Assembly (NCBI GenBank): GCA_902597055.1
Contig: CACJWG010000007.1
Coordinates: forward strand, 1-32,487
Source: an uncultured Pelagibacteraceae bacterium
GTDB lineage: Bacteria; Pseudomonadota; Alphaproteobacteria; Pelagibacterales; Pelagibacteraceae
Direction of reading: 5' to 3'
DNA length: 32,487 nt
The notes under the pieces were generated by a model that saw only the letters and a list, made by a program, of their open reading frames with translations, was not told the DNA's origin and did not search any database. Shown in pieces: positions 8,092 through 17,665 of this stretch (position 1 is its first letter; each line of letters starts with the position of its first letter). The position numbers and the translations under genes were made by a program.

Positions 8092-9809
8092 TAAATATCA
8101 GCGTATGTTCTAACCTCTTCTTTTGCTCCAGGGTGCGTAGGTGCACCTAGATAAGCTGGACCAACTGTTTGAGCATACTTCCAAAGAGTTCCATTACCAA
8201 AATTAATTTTCTTTGGTTTCCATTTCTTTCTTCTTTTGGCTAATTCTTTTCTAGATAAACGAACATTAATTGTTCCCTTTTTAGCATCTAAATCTATGAT
8301 GTCTCCGTTCTTAAGTAAAGCTATTGGTCCTCCAACTGATGCTTCAGGTCCAACATGGCCTATACAAAATCCTCTCGTTGCACCTGAAAATCTTCCATCA
8401 GTTATAAGTGCAACTTTTTCACCTTTACCTTGTCCGTAAATTGCTCCAGTTGTTTGAAGCATTTCTCTCATACCTGGCCCACCTTTTGGCCCTTCGTATC
8501 TTATAATGATAATGTCACCGTCTTTATATTTTTTATTTTTTACAGCTTTGTAAGCAGCTTCTTCTGTATCAAAGCATCTTGCTTTACCTGTGAATTGTAA
8601 TTTCTTTAATCCAGCAACTTTAACAATTGCTCCATCAGGTGCTAAATTTCCTTTTAAACCAACAACACCCCCATCAGGAGATAATGGTTGGTTATGTGTT
8701 CTCATAACTTTTTGGTTTTTATTAAACTTAACGTTTTTTAAATTTTGTCTCATTGTTTTACCTGTAACTGTCATACAATCACCGTGAATATAACCACCAT
8801 CTAATAAAGTTTTTAAAAGCATTGGAACTCCACCTGCTTTCCACATATCTTTTGCAACATATTTTCCACCAGGTTTTAAGTCTGCAAGATAAGGTGTTTT
8901 CTTAAATATTCTCGCAACATCCATTAAATCAAATTTAATTCCTGCTTCATTTGCAAGTGCAGGTAAATGTAGAGCTGCATTAGTTGATCCACCTGTTGCA
9001 GCAACGATTGTTGCAGCGTTTTCTAAAGATTTTTTTGTAACAATGTCTCTTGGTCTGATATTTTTTGCCAATAAATTCATTACTGCCTTACCACTTTTTA
9101 AAGCATAAGAATCTCTTTGTGTATATGGCGCTGGTGTTCCAGCTGAATATGGTAATGCTAATCCAATAGCTTCAGACACACATGCCATAGTATTTGCTGT
9201 AAATTGTCCGCCACAAGCTCCAGCACTTGGGCAAGCTTTAAGTTCTAATTTTCTCAATGCATGTGCTGACATTTTTCCTGAAGAAAATTTTCCAACTCCT
9301 TCAAATACGTCAACAACTGTTACATCTTTTCCATTAAATCTACCCGGTAATATTGAACCACCATAAATAAAGACACTTGGTACATTTAATCTTACCATTG
9401 CCATCATTAAGCCTGGTAAAGATTTATCACATCCTGCAACGCCAACTAAAGCGTCATAACAATGACCTCTAACAGTTAATTCAGTTGAGTCTGCAATTAC
9501 ATCTCGTGAAATCAATGAAGATTTCATTCCTTCATGACCCATTGCTATTCCATCTGTAACCGTAATCGTACAAAATTCTCTTGGTGTGCCTCCTGCTTGA
9601 TGAACTCCTTTTTTAACTGATTGCGCTTGTCTCATTAAAGCAATATTACAAGGAGCTGCCTCGTTCCATGTTGAAACAACACCAACAAAAGGTTTTGCAA
9701 CATCTTTTTCCGTTAAATCCATTGCGTAATAAAAAGATCTTTGTGGAGCCTTATCAGGTCCTAAAGATGTATGCCTACTAGGTAATTTCTTCTTGTTAAA
9801 TTTCTTCAT
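8091..9809 (-). CDS. ilvD: Dihydroxy-acid dehydratase IlvD
   Basis: Dehydrates 2,3-dihydroxy-isovalerate and 2,3-dihydroxy-3-methylvalerate to the 2-keto acids that become valine and isoleucine. The 572 residues fit the shorter IlvD/EDD class. Iron-sulfur ligand cysteines are visible at C54 (AAPCNIAL), C127 (AGCDKSLPG, which also holds the Mg/carbamylated-Lys motif) and C199 ([14 protein letters not shown]). The three-cysteine pattern suggests a [2Fe-2S] cluster. Also present are [12 protein letters not shown] and SDGRFSG-like [11 protein letters not shown]. It is coupled to valS upstream and manC downstream by TAATG overlaps, so valine synthesis and valine charging share a transcript. Confidence 0.97.
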   Translation of the reverse strand: MKKFNKKKLPSRHTSLGPDKAPQRSFYYAMDLTEKDVAKPFVGVVSTWNEAAPCNIALMRQAQSVKKGVHQAGGTPREFCTITVTDGIAMGHEGMKSSLISRDVIADSTELTVRGHCYDALVGVAGCDKSLPGLMMAMVRLNVPSVFIYGGSILPGRFNGKDVTVVDVFEGVGKFSSGKMSAHALRKLELKACPSAGACGGQFTANTMACVSEAIGLALPYSAGTPAPYTQRDSYALKSGKAVMNLLAKNIRPRDIVTKKSLENAATIVAATGGSTNAALHLPALANEAGIKFDLMDVARIFKKTPYLADLKPGGKYVAKDMWKAGGVPMLLKTLLDGGYIHGDCMTVTGKTMRQNLKNVKFNKNQKVMRTHNQPLSPDGGVVGLKGNLAPDGAIVKVAGLKKLQFTGKARCFDTEEAAYKAVKNKKYKDGDIIIIRYEGPKGGPGMREMLQTTGAIYGQGKGEKVALITDGRFSGATRGFCIGHVGPEASVGGPIALLKNGDIIDLDAKKGTINVRLSRKELAKRRKKWKPKKINFGNGTLWKYAQTVGPAYLGAPTHPGAKEEVRTYADI

Positions 9810-12427
9810 TATAAACCTTTTATAGTGATTGATATTTTATCAATATCTTTTTTTAAATTACTATAGTTATTTTTTTCTTGATCAACAATATTTTTTGGCG
9901 CTCTTTCTACAAAACTTTTGTTAGAAAGTCTTTTCGATATCCCATCCAACTCACTTTGGTATTTTTGCTGCCTTTTTAGAAGGTTTTCTTTGATCAAAGA
10001 GAGATCTATTGATTGATCAAAATATATCTTAAAAATATCCCCTTTGATGACTAAGTTTGCTGATGCCTTATCTTTGTCAGCATCTAGGAAGCTATTTATC
10101 CTACCAAGTTTTTTTAAAACGGTTTGATTTTTTTTGATAAATAATTGATCTTTCTTAGACAAAGTCGAAATAGACATATCTACAAAAGAACCTGGGCTCA
10201 CATTTAATTCATTTTTAAATGCTCTAAGTTGGCTTATTAAATTAATTATATTTTCTACTTCCTTAATTTGTTTATCTTTATTTGCTTTTTTATTCGACCA
10301 ATTAGCAAACATTAGATAATTTTTTGGTTTATCTAGCTTATTTTTTAACCACAATTCCTCTGTAATAAATGGAATGAATGGATGTAAAAGAATTAAAATT
10401 TGTTTAAAAACATAACTTAGGGTCTGTTTTACCTCTGAAATTGATGACTTTTCTTTAGAATTCAAGATAGTTTTAGATAGCTCTACATACCAATCACAAT
10501 ATGAATGCCAAACAAATTGGTAAATGTTTCTTGCTGCTTCATCAAACCTATAATCATTTATATTCTTTTCGATAAGTTTACTTGCTGTGTTTAACTCTGA
10601 AATAATCCATTTATTTATATTTAATTTTACTTTTGGCTCCTTTTTAGACTTTGAAAAATCACACTTATTCATGGCCAAAAAGTTGTTTGCATTCCACAGT
10701 TTATTAAGAAAATTTCTATAACCTTTAACTCTATCTTCAGATAGTTTTACATCTCTTCCTGGCGATGCCATTGATAACAAAGTAAACCTTAATGCATCTG
10801 CACTATATTTATCTATTAATATTAAAGGATCAATTACGTTGCCTTTTGACTTAGACATTTTTTGTCCTTTTTCATCTCTTACCAATGCATGAACATAAAT
10901 TTCTTTAAACGGTTGTTTATTTAAAAACTCCATTCCAAACATCATCATTCTAGCTACCCAAAAAAAGATAATATCAAAACCAGTTACCAAAACTGATGTT
11001 GGATAAAACTTTTTTAAATATTCATTTTTTTTAGGCCATCCTAGAGTTGCAAAAGCCCATAACCCTGATGAAAACCATGTATCTAAAACATCTTCATCTC
11101 TGATTAATTCTACATCTTTTTTGTATTTTTTTTTGGCTAGTTTTTTTGCTTCACTATAATTTGATGCTACAAATATTTTTTTATCAGGTCCGTACCAAGC
11201 TGGTATTTGATGTCCCCACCAAAGTTGTCTTGATATACACCAAGGTTCAATATTATTCATCCATTGGAAATAAGTCTTTGACCAATTAGGGGGAAAAAAT
11301 TTTGTTTTTTTATTCTTTACAATTTTCTTTGCTTTTACTGATAGTTTTTTTGCATCTGCAAACCATTGCTCTGTAAGGTATGGTTCAATAACAGAGTTAG
11401 ATCTATCCCCATAAGGAACTTTATTTTTAATGTTTTCTTCTTTAATAAGCTTGTCACCAAGGTCATTTAAGATTTTTTTTCTTGCTTCAAATCTATCTAA
11501 ACCAACATAATCACTAGGTGCATTCTCGTTTATCTTCCCGTCCTCTGTGAATATATTTATTATTTCTAATTTATTTCTTTTACCCACATCATAGTCATTA
11601 AAATCATGTGCTGGGGTAATTTTTACTGCACCAGAACCTTGCTCTGGATCAGCATAATCATCTTGAATAATTTTTATTTTTCTTCCTGTTATAGGTAAAA
11701 CTACATTTTTACCTACTAAATTAGTGTACCTTTCATCTTTAGGATTAACGGCAACAGCAGTGTCTCCTAGCATTGTTTCTGGTCTTGTTGTTGCAATAGT
11801 TATAAATTCTGAACTGTTTTCAATTTGATAATTGATATAATAAAGTTTTGAATTTACTTCTCTTTGATCGACTTCAAGATCAGATATAGCTGTTTTTAAT
11901 ACTGTATCCCAGTTAACTAATTTTTTAGATTTATAAATAAGACCTTTGTTATAAAGATCTATAAAAACTTTAATAACTGATGCAGATAAATTTTTGTCCA
12001 TTGTGAATGCATTCCTGGACCAATCACATGAACATCCTAGTTTTTTAAGCTGATTGATGATGATATCGCCATACTCCTTTTTCCAATCCCAAACTTTTTT
12101 AATAAAAGCCTCTCTACCAATTGATTGTTTATCAATATTTTCACTTTCAAGCTTTCTTTCGACTAAAGCTTGCGTTGCAATTCCAGCATGATCAGTTCCT
12201 GGTTGCCATAAAGTTTCAAAATTATTCATTCTATGAAATCTTATGAGTAAATCCTGAATCGTATTATTTAATGCATGACCCATATGAAGACTTCCAGTGA
12301 CATTTGGAGGTGGAATTACAATAGAATACTTTTTTTTATTTTTTTTGGGTTTAAAGAGACCTTTTTTTTCCCAATAAGAGTAAATCTTATTTTCTACTTT
12401 AGAATGTATATATTTTTCTGAACTCAT
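9809..12427 (-). CDS. valS: Valyl-tRNA synthetase ValS
   Basis: Class I synthetase that charges tRNA-Val. The 872 residues have [13 protein letters not shown] (HIGH-type site at 48-51), [10 protein letters not shown] (77-86), the CP1 editing domain with [17 protein letters not shown] (223-239), the W-rich [14 protein letters not shown] (398-411), KMSKSKGN (523-530) and an anticodon-binding domain. A C-terminal coiled-coil arm is formed by the last ~70 residues ([20 protein letters not shown]). First gene of valS-ilvD-manC-phoR; its ATG at 12427 faces tRNA-Cys across a 117-bp divergent gap. The gene is complete. Confidence 0.98.
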   Translation of the reverse strand: MSSEKYIHSKVENKIYSYWEKKGLFKPKKNKKKYSIVIPPPNVTGSLHMGHALNNTIQDLLIRFHRMNNFETLWQPGTDHAGIATQALVERKLESENIDKQSIGREAFIKKVWDWKKEYGDIIINQLKKLGCSCDWSRNAFTMDKNLSASVIKVFIDLYNKGLIYKSKKLVNWDTVLKTAISDLEVDQREVNSKLYYINYQIENSSEFITIATTRPETMLGDTAVAVNPKDERYTNLVGKNVVLPITGRKIKIIQDDYADPEQGSGAVKITPAHDFNDYDVGKRNKLEIINIFTEDGKINENAPSDYVGLDRFEARKKILNDLGDKLIKEENIKNKVPYGDRSNSVIEPYLTEQWFADAKKLSVKAKKIVKNKKTKFFPPNWSKTYFQWMNNIEPWCISRQLWWGHQIPAWYGPDKKIFVASNYSEAKKLAKKKYKKDVELIRDEDVLDTWFSSGLWAFATLGWPKKNEYLKKFYPTSVLVTGFDIIFFWVARMMMFGMEFLNKQPFKEIYVHALVRDEKGQKMSKSKGNVIDPLILIDKYSADALRFTLLSMASPGRDVKLSEDRVKGYRNFLNKLWNANNFLAMNKCDFSKSKKEPKVKLNINKWIISELNTASKLIEKNINDYRFDEAARNIYQFVWHSYCDWYVELSKTILNSKEKSSISEVKQTLSYVFKQILILLHPFIPFITEELWLKNKLDKPKNYLMFANWSNKKANKDKQIKEVENIINLISQLRAFKNELNVSPGSFVDMSISTLSKKDQLFIKKNQTVLKKLGRINSFLDADKDKASANLVIKGDIFKIYFDQSIDLSLIKENLLKRQQKYQSELDGISKRLSNKSFVERAPKNIVDQEKNNYSNLKKDIDKISITIKGL

Positions 12428-12439
12428 TGGTGTTTATAG

Positions 12440-12467
12440 TTTATAATTCAATAAACGTATTTAACAA
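12440..12467 (-). promoter_or_regulatory. Possible valS operon promoter
   Basis: On the minus strand TTGTTA (12467-12462) and TATAAA (12445-12440) are separated by 16 bp, a plausible sigma-70 pair. Transcription would begin only a few bases before the valS ATG at 12427, so the leader would be very short. The region is almost entirely A/T, so chance matches are likely. Confidence 0.35.
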
Positions 12468-12528
12468 TAAACAAATTCTGATTGAATTTGATAGAATATT
12501 TCATATATAAACATCTTATAAATTGTTT

Positions 12529-12534
12529 TATAAT
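12529..12534 (+). promoter_or_regulatory. -10 element for the tRNA-Cys/tRNA-Asn transcript
   Basis: A consensus TATAAT ends 10 bp before the first base of tRNA-Cys, the spacing expected for a tRNA promoter with a short 5' leader. No good -35 is seen at 17 bp (12506-12511 reads TATAAA). Confidence 0.55.
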
Positions 12535-12544
12535 CAGATTTGTC

Positions 12545-12618
12545 GGTAACGTGGCGGAATGGTTACGCAGAGGATTGCAAATCCTTGTATCCCGGTTCGA
12601 TTCCGGGCGTTACCTCCA
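12545..12618 (+). tRNA. tRNA-Cys (anticodon GCA)
   Basis: A full cloverleaf can be drawn. The acceptor stem is GGTAACG/CGTTACC. The anticodon stem GAGGA/TCCTT encloses the loop TTGCAAA, with GCA at 12577-12579. The T arm has CCCGG-TTCGATT-CCGGG. The discriminator U and CCA are encoded (12616-12618). It is the only feature on the plus strand between valS and tRNA-Asn, and likely shares a transcript with the latter 51 bp downstream. Confidence 0.96.
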
Positions 12619-12669
12619 AAAAAAAGAGTTGTTTTCAAGTAAAAAAAAAGTAAGTTTTGATTTTTACAT

Positions 12670-12745
12670 TCCTCGGTAGCTCAGTTGGTAGAGCAGTTGA
12701 CTGTTAATCAATTGGTCGCAGGTTCGAGTCCTGCCCGAGGAGCCA
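12670..12745 (+). tRNA. tRNA-Asn (anticodon GTT)
   Basis: The cloverleaf has acceptor TCCTCGG/CCGAGGA, D arm AGCTCAGTTGGTAGAGC, and anticodon loop CTGTTAA with GTT at 12703-12705. The T arm is built on GGTTCGAGTCC, and CCA is encoded (12743-12745). Its 3' end lies 2 bp from the stop codon of the convergent regulator gene. No terminator fits between them, so the precursor must run into that gene's antisense strand. Confidence 0.97.
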
Positions 12746-12747
12746 AA

Positions 12748-13119
12748 TTAACCAGTCTTTTGAATTCCAACGTTAAGTGATTGTAAATTTTTGCTAAATT
12801 TTATTTTCTGATCGTTAGTTAGCTCAGAATATACCTTAACTAAAAAATTATAGTTCACGTTCATGTGACCTTCTTTAATTTTATCAGCGTTTATTAGGTA
12901 TTCTGAAAAATCTTCAAAAAAATAATTTATCGGAACTTTTAAATAGTTCGACAATTGAAGTAACCTTATAGAACTTACTCCATTTGTACCCTTTTCATAT
13001 TTTTGAATTTGTTGGAATGTTACGTTGATTGCTTTTGCTACTTTTGTTTGTGTAAGACCTAGTGCTAGTCTTCTTAACTTAAGTTTGTTACCTAAGTGTT
13101 TATTAAAATTATCTTCCAT
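12748..13119 (-). CDS. XRE-family (PraR/PhrR-like) transcriptional regulator
   Basis: A 123-residue DNA-binding protein. A Cro/CI-type helix-turn-helix spans about residues 9-66: LKLRRLALGLTQTKVAKAINV, then FQQIQKYEKGTNGVSS and IRLLQLSNYLKVPINYFFE. The LRR-LGLTQ...TFQQIQKYEKGTN wording is that of the rhizobial PhrR/PraR group, chromosomal regulators often mistaken for phage repressors. The C-terminal ~50 residues are a short helical tail of unknown role. Start is the ATG at 13119, with an AGGGG stretch upstream. It lies directly downstream of bztD on the same strand, separated by 169 bp with a small inverted repeat. A role in amino-acid uptake control is only a guess. Confidence 0.85.
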   Translation of the reverse strand: MEDNFNKHLGNKLKLRRLALGLTQTKVAKAINVTFQQIQKYEKGTNGVSSIRLLQLSNYLKVPINYFFEDFSEYLINADKIKEGHMNVNYNFLVKVYSELTNDQKIKFSKNLQSLNVGIQKTG

Positions 13120-13268
13120 TAAGACCCCTCTTAAAAACCAAGATTGAACTCTATCCTAAGGGTTTATGCAAGCGGAAAAAAAATTTTTTTTAAGTGATTT
13201 TGAGGCTTGACAATATTAGAAAAGCTCTAAATTGCTTTTAAGAAATATACGAAAATACAACATTTTTC

Positions 13269-13283
13269 GCATGTCTGACATGC
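13269..13283. repeat. Inverted repeat between bztD and the XRE gene
   Basis: GCATGTC-T-GACATGC is a perfect 7-bp inverted repeat around a single base, 5 bp after the bztD stop. It is G+C-richer than its surroundings. As RNA it would form at best a 5-bp stem with a 5-nt loop, and no T run follows on the minus strand, so it is a poor intrinsic terminator. It could be an mRNA 3'-end structure or a dyad-symmetric protein site, for instance for the adjacent XRE regulator. Confidence 0.5.
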
Positions 13284-13288
13284 AAATT

Positions 13289-14023
13289 TTATAATATTTG
13301 ACTTAAGAAAAGTTTTGTTCTGTCACTTTTTGGGTTAGCAAAAAATTCTTTAGTAGTATTTTTTTCAACTATCATACCTTCGTCCATAAAAATAACCTCA
13401 TCAGCTACTTCTTTTGCAAATCCCATTTCATGAGTTACAACAATCATCGTCATACCACCTTTAGCAAGGTTAACCATTGCATCTAAAACCTCTTTAATCA
13501 TCTCAGGATCAAGCGCAGAGGTTGGTTCATCAAATAACATTATCTTAGGCTGCATGCATAAAGCCCTAGCGATAGCTGATCTTTGTTGTTGACCTCCAGA
13601 TAATTGACCTGGAAACTTGTGTGCTTGGTCAGCTATTTGAACTTGTTCTAATTGTTGCATTGCAAGTTCTTCTGCTTGCTTTTTTGGCATCTTTTTTACC
13701 CAAATAGGTGCTAAAGTGCAGTTATCTAAAATAGATAAGTGCGGAAATAAATTAAATTGTTGGAAAACCATACCAACTTCAGCTCTAATTTGCTCAATAT
13801 TTTTTGTGTTTTCACTAAGTTCTGTTCCATCAACAATGATTTTACCTTCTTGGTGCTCTTCTAATCTATTAATACACCTTATTAACGTTGATTTTCCGGA
13901 GCCTGATGGACCGCAGACCACAATCTTTTGTTTTGGTTGCACTTCTAAGTTAATATCTTTTAAAACTTGGAAATCACCAAACCATTTATTAACATTTTCG
14001 ATATTTATTATAGAACTAGACAT
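13289..14023 (-). CDS. bztD: General L-amino acid ABC transporter ATP-binding protein BztD/AapP
   Basis: ATPase of the polar amino-acid (Glu/Gln/Asp/Asn type) importer. The 244 residues show Walker [10 protein letters not shown] (38-46), Q-loop [17 protein letters not shown], signature LSGGQQQR, Walker [16 protein letters not shown] and the switch motif [14 protein letters not shown], all typical of the GlnQ/AapP family. The ATG shares one base with the bztC stop (TAATG). Last gene of the bzt operon. The first residues [24 protein letters not shown] match the family start. Confidence 0.96.
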   Translation of the reverse strand: MSSSIINIENVNKWFGDFQVLKDINLEVQPKQKIVVCGPSGSGKSTLIRCINRLEEHQEGKIIVDGTELSENTKNIEQIRAEVGMVFQQFNLFPHLSILDNCTLAPIWVKKMPKKQAEELAMQQLEQVQIADQAHKFPGQLSGGQQQRSAIARALCMQPKIMLFDEPTSALDPEMIKEVLDAMVNLAKGGMTMIVVTHEMGFAKEVADEVIFMDEGMIVEKNTTKEFFANPKSDRTKLFLSQIL

Positions 14024-15291
14024 TATCTTTCAGTTTTATATTTTTCCTCAAGGTTATAACTATATTTGCTCATTGCATAGCAAATTATCCAGAAAATTAT
14101 TGCTGCAAAAATATATCCTTCCATAGCAAAACCAAGCCATTTTGGATTTGTTTTAGCTAAAGCAAGCATTCCTGCAATTTCAGCTAAGCCAACTACAAAT
14201 ATTAACGGTGTATCTTTAACCAATGCTAAAAATGTATTTGCAATTCCAGGGATTACTAATTTTAAAGCTTGTGGCAATATTACAAAAATATGCATTTTCC
14301 AATATCCCATTCCTAATGATTTTGCTGCATCGTATTGACCTCTAGGTAGTGCTTGTAAACCACCTCTAATAACTTCAGCACAATATGCCGCTTCAAACAA
14401 AGTTATGGCTATAATTACTCTAACTAATTTATCCATGAAGAAATCTTGAGGTAAAAACATTGGAAACATTACTGATGACATAAATAATACTGTTATTAAT
14501 GGAACTCCTCTCCAAAATTCGATGTAACCAACTGAAATATATCTTATTGCCGGTAGATTAGATCTTCTTCCTAATGCCAAGATCATTCCAAGCGGAAAAC
14601 AGAAAATTAAACAAAAAAATGAGACAATAAACGTTAAAGATAAACCACCCCAAGCTCCAGTTTCTACCCAAACTAAACCAAATGCTCCCCCTGAAATCAA
14701 ATAATAGATTATTAAGAAAGCAATTATTGGATAAATTACTACGTAATACAAAGCTAAGTATTTTTTTAAATTTTCTTTAAAAAAGTAACCAACGAAACCA
14801 AGTCCTATAACTAATAAAAATGCAGAATTAATTCTCCAATGAAGTTCATTAGGGTACATTCCGTACATAAATCTCTTGAACCAAACTTTTATGTATGTCC
14901 AACAAGCGCCTGTGCCTGTACATGCCTCTTTAGTATCACCAGATATATTAGCATCTAATACCATCCAACTTAACGCTGGAGGAAAAGCTTTTAAAATAGC
15001 GAAAGTTATAAATAGTGTAAGAAATGCATTGAAATTAGTTGTATTAATATTCTTATTTAGAGAGTCCAAAAATTTATATCCACTGTATTCTGTTCTTAAA
15101 TAAGACAAACCTAAAAAACCAAGAATTAGAGGGAAAAAAATACTCAAATTTCCTGGTAAAGAACCGCTAATATTAATTCTAAAGAAGGAATTTAAAAATA
15201 CATCAAGAATACTTAAGATTAATAAAGCGCTACCAATATAAATATTAGTCATTAGGTTTTGGCTTTTAATTCTATTTAAACGCAAATTCAT
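14023..15291 (-). CDS. bztC: General L-amino acid ABC transporter permease BztC/AapM
   Basis: Inner-membrane channel subunit of 422 residues, the long permease type specific to the Aap/Bzt family. The N-terminal half has about four membrane segments and a periplasmic cysteine-containing loop ([10 protein letters not shown]). The C-terminal half has the HisM-type permease core with [40 protein letters not shown], and the coupling loop ending [11 protein letters not shown]. It begins 2 bp after the bztB stop. Confidence 0.95.
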   Translation of the reverse strand: MNLRLNRIKSQNLMTNIYIGSALLILSILDVFLNSFFRINISGSLPGNLSIFFPLILGFLGLSYLRTEYSGYKFLDSLNKNINTTNFNAFLTLFITFAILKAFPPALSWMVLDANISGDTKEACTGTGACWTYIKVWFKRFMYGMYPNELHWRINSAFLLVIGLGFVGYFFKENLKKYLALYYVVIYPIIAFLIIYYLISGGAFGLVWVETGAWGGLSLTFIVSFFCLIFCFPLGMILALGRRSNLPAIRYISVGYIEFWRGVPLITVLFMSSVMFPMFLPQDFFMDKLVRVIIAITLFEAAYCAEVIRGGLQALPRGQYDAAKSLGMGYWKMHIFVILPQALKLVIPGIANTFLALVKDTPLIFVVGLAEIAGMLALAKTNPKWLGFAMEGYIFAAIIFWIICYAMSKYSYNLEEKYKTER

Positions 15292-15293
15292 TT

Positions 15294-16445
15294 TTATTTT
15301 TCCTTAATTTCTATTCTTTTGTTGTACCAATTCATTAGTGCAGCAATTGCTAAACTAATTGATAAATAAGTTAACATCGTAATACCAACAATCTCAATTG
15401 CTTTACCTGTTTGCATCAGAGCAGTTCCTGCAAAAACTAAAACTAAATCTGGATATGCAATAGCAGCAGCTAGGGATGAATTTTTTGTTAAATTTAAATA
15501 TTGATTTGTTGTTGGTGGAATAATAATTCTTAAAGCTTGTGGCATAATCACTAATTTTAAAATTTGATTAGGTGTTAGACCAACTGAAGCAGCAGCTTCT
15601 TTTTGACCCTTACTTATACCTTGAATTCCAGCTCTTACACATTCAGCTACGAATGTTGATGTATAAAGTGAAAGTGCTAAAACTAAAGCTATTAGCTCAG
15701 GTGGTAATGCAATTCCACCCTCAAAAATAAATGATGTTTGTGCCAATTGTTTCAATACTGGCATTTCAAAATCAAGGGTTACTCCTCCAATTAAAAATGA
15801 AAGTAATGGCAAAATAGTAATTAAAGCTAACGATATATATAAAACAGGTAATTGTTTACCCTCTCTTTCTTGAATTTTTCTTGCATAAACTCTAATAAAG
15901 ATAATAGCCACAATCGCAGCTATCAAACATGACATAAATACATTTAAATTTTCCCAAATCATTGAGGGAATGTAATAACCTTTAATAGTCATATAGGTTA
16001 CACCAAACCATGGTTGAGCATTTTCAGGAAGAGGTAATGCTCTTAATGCAGCGTAATACCAAAAGAAGATTTGTAATAATAAGGGTATATTTCTAAAGAA
16101 CTCTACATACCAAGCTGCTGAATTTTTTATTAAGAAATTTTGCGATAGTCTAGCAACACCAATTACAACACCTAAAATAGTACAAAATATTATACCTAAA
16201 AAAGATACTAAGAGTGTGTTTAGTAATGCTACTACATAAGCCCAAAGATAAGAGTCTTGACCATCATAATCCAATAAAGTGAACTGCATATCGAATGAGG
16301 CCTCTTGTGATAAAAAACCAAATCCGAAATCAATACCTCTATTATCCATATTAACTTGAGCATTGATTGTAAAAAAACCAAATACAAAAACTACGAATAG
16401 GATTGTTAAGAGTTGGGGAAGAATTCTTTTAATTTTATTATTCAT
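15294..16445 (-). CDS. bztB: General L-amino acid ABC transporter permease BztB/AapQ
   Basis: The companion permease, 383 residues. It has an N-terminal membrane anchor (about 10-30), a periplasmic stretch including NMDNRGIDFGFGFLS that is diagnostic of AapQ/YhdX, and a first permease segment with VEFFRNIPLLLQIFFWYY. The C-terminal core shows YTSTFVAECVRAGIQ, SVGLTPNQILKLVIMPQALR and PPTTNQYLNLTKNSSLA. It is translated from an ATG 21 bp after the T tract of the bztA-bztB terminator, so its expression depends on read-through. Confidence 0.95.
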   Translation of the reverse strand: MNNKIKRILPQLLTILFVVFVFGFFTINAQVNMDNRGIDFGFGFLSQEASFDMQFTLLDYDGQDSYLWAYVVALLNTLLVSFLGIIFCTILGVVIGVARLSQNFLIKNSAAWYVEFFRNIPLLLQIFFWYYAALRALPLPENAQPWFGVTYMTIKGYYIPSMIWENLNVFMSCLIAAIVAIIFIRVYARKIQEREGKQLPVLYISLALITILPLLSFLIGGVTLDFEMPVLKQLAQTSFIFEGGIALPPELIALVLALSLYTSTFVAECVRAGIQGISKGQKEAAASVGLTPNQILKLVIMPQALRIIIPPTTNQYLNLTKNSSLAAAIAYPDLVLVFAGTALMQTGKAIEIVGITMLTYLSISLAIAALMNWYNKRIEIKEK

Positions 16446-16458
16446 TTGAGCTTATAAT

Positions 16459-16486
16459 AAAAAAAAGGGCTAGATAAATCTAGCCC
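16459..16486 (-). terminator. Intrinsic terminator/attenuator between bztA and bztB
   Basis: GGGCTAGA/TCTAGCCC form a perfect 8-bp stem (16467-16474 and 16479-16486) with a 4-nt loop, extendable by one A-T pair. Reading on the minus strand, eight T follow (16466-16459). It lies 22 bp after the bztA stop and just before bztB. It should end most bztA transcripts, as in the pst operon. Confidence 0.9.
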
Positions 16487-16508
16487 TTTTTAAGTATTTT
16501 AAGATGAA

Positions 16509-17546
16509 TTATCTTGCTGGTGGAACGTATAAAATTCCGCCTTTTGTCCATAATTGGTTTGGACCTCTATCTGGTAAAATACCAGTATCAGCTATGTTTC
16601 TTTTGTAGCTTTCACCGTAGTTACCAACTTGCTTAATAATTCTTAGGTTCCACTCGTTATCTAAACCAAAAGCAGCACCCATTTCACCTTCTGCACCAAC
16701 AAGTCTTTTGATTTGTGGGTTATCAGAAGTTTTCATTGAGTCAGCATTTGATGAAGTAATACCGTATTCTTCTGCTTCGATCATTGTATTTAATGACCAT
16801 CTTACGATATCTTCCCAAACAGCATCACCTTGTCTTACAACTGGTCCTAAAGGCTCTTTAGAAATAGTTTCTGGAAGAACAATGTGTTCATCTGGATTCT
16901 TCATTTTAGTTCTTTGAGCAGCTAATCCTGATTTATCAGTTGTGTAAGTATCACATCTACCTGCATCGTAAGCAGCTACGACTTCGTCTGCTTTTTCGAA
17001 TGCTACTGGCTCATAAGAAATTCCTCTTGAATTAAAGAAGTCTCTCATATTTAGCTCAGTTGTTGTACCAATGTTTGTACAAGCTGAGATACCATTTTTA
17101 AACTGATCTACTGACGTAATTCCAGAGCTTTTTCTTACCATGAAACCTTGACCGTCGTAAAAGTTTACACCTACGAAAGTAAGACCAATGTCAGCGTCTC
17201 TAGAAAGTGTCCAAGTAGTATTTCTTGCTAATACATCAATTTCACCAGAAGTAAGTGCAGTAAATCTTTCTTTCGCACTTAGTGGAGTGAACTTAACTTT
17301 GTTAGCATCACCTAGTACAGCAGCTGCTACTGCTCTACATACATCAACGTCGATACCTGTCCAGTTTCCAGATGCATCAGCATTTGAAAATCCAGGAAGA
17401 CCTTGAGAAACACCACATCTAACAAAACCCTTCTTTTGAGTGTTTTTTAGAGTTTTTGACTTTTTAGCCATTGCTTCTGTTGTAAATGCAAACAGAACAG
17501 CAATCATAGCGAATAAAGAAGTCAATTGTTTTAAATGTTTAAACAT
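16509..17546 (-). CDS. bztA: General L-amino acid ABC transporter periplasmic binding protein BztA/AapJ
   Basis: Binds polar amino acids in the periplasm for BztBCD. The 345 residues start with a signal peptide (about 1-27, cleavage near TEAMA-KK). The family pattern follows: GFVRCGVSQGLPGFS, WTGIDVDVCRAVAAAVLG, SGEIDVLARNTTWTLSRD, SACTNIGTTTELN, RCDTYTTDKSGLAAQR, EPLGPVVRQGD and the C-terminal DRGPNQLWTKGGILY. A clear AGAGGA ribosome site (17557-17552) lies five bases before the ATG. Codon usage is richer in G and C at third positions than in neighbouring genes, as expected for a very abundant protein; such binding proteins are prominent in SAR11 metaproteomes. It has its own promoter and is followed by a terminator. 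Confidence 0.97.
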   Translation of the reverse strand: MFKHLKQLTSLFAMIAVLFAFTTEAMAKKSKTLKNTQKKGFVRCGVSQGLPGFSNADASGNWTGIDVDVCRAVAAAVLGDANKVKFTPLSAKERFTALTSGEIDVLARNTTWTLSRDADIGLTFVGVNFYDGQGFMVRKSSGITSVDQFKNGISACTNIGTTTELNMRDFFNSRGISYEPVAFEKADEVVAAYDAGRCDTYTTDKSGLAAQRTKMKNPDEHIVLPETISKEPLGPVVRQGDAVWEDIVRWSLNTMIEAEEYGITSSNADSMKTSDNPQIKRLVGAEGEMGAAFGLDNEWNLRIIKQVGNYGESYKRNIADTGILPDRGPNQLWTKGGILYVPPAR

Positions 17547-17566
17547 ATATTTCCTCTTAGTTGTTT

Positions 17567-17580
17567 ATTTGTTAACAAAT
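17567..17580. repeat. 14-bp perfect palindrome in the bztA leader
   Basis: ATTTGTTAACAAAT reads identically on both strands. It lies 21-34 bp upstream of the bztA ATG, between the ribosome site and a larger inverted repeat with which it overlaps by three bases. It could be an operator or a minor RNA structure; no regulator can be named. Confidence 0.5.
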
Positions 17581-17608
17581 TAATTCAAAATTAATTTTTG
17601 AATTAATT
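17578..17608 (-). repeat. 13-bp inverted repeat (possible leader hairpin) upstream of bztA
   Basis: AATTAATTCAAAA (17578-17590) and TTTTGAATTAATT (17596-17608) are perfect complements around a 5-nt loop. They lie within the predicted bztA 5' leader, about 32-62 bases before the ATG. The arms are almost all A/T, so stability is modest, but 13 exact pairs is long for chance even in this composition. Confidence 0.5.
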
Positions 17609-17665
17609 AATTTAAGCACTTTAATAAAAATTGATCAACTGTCTTTGGTGTGCAAATTGACTTAA

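Noticed and set aside
12482-12679. 65-codon open frame across tRNA-Cys
   Set aside because: It runs through the tRNA and A-rich spacer, so it is not a gene.
12748-13119. XRE gene plus flanking tRNAs as a prophage or integrative-element remnant
   Set aside because: No integrase, tRNA-end duplication or composition change is seen, and the protein resembles the chromosomal PhrR/PraR group.
13176-13193. A-run/T-run self-complementary block upstream of the XRE gene
   Set aside because: Simple A/T homopolymer runs of this kind are frequent here and no G/C stem accompanies them, so no terminator is called.
13207-13235. TTGACA on the plus strand as a promoter antisense to bztD
   Set aside because: The -35 is perfect, but no acceptable -10 lies at 16-18 bp (AATTGC), and no plus-strand gene follows.
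13716-14126. 136-codon open frame opposite bztD and bztC
   Set aside because: It spans the junction of two well-supported genes and reads as their reverse complement; no domain is recognisable.
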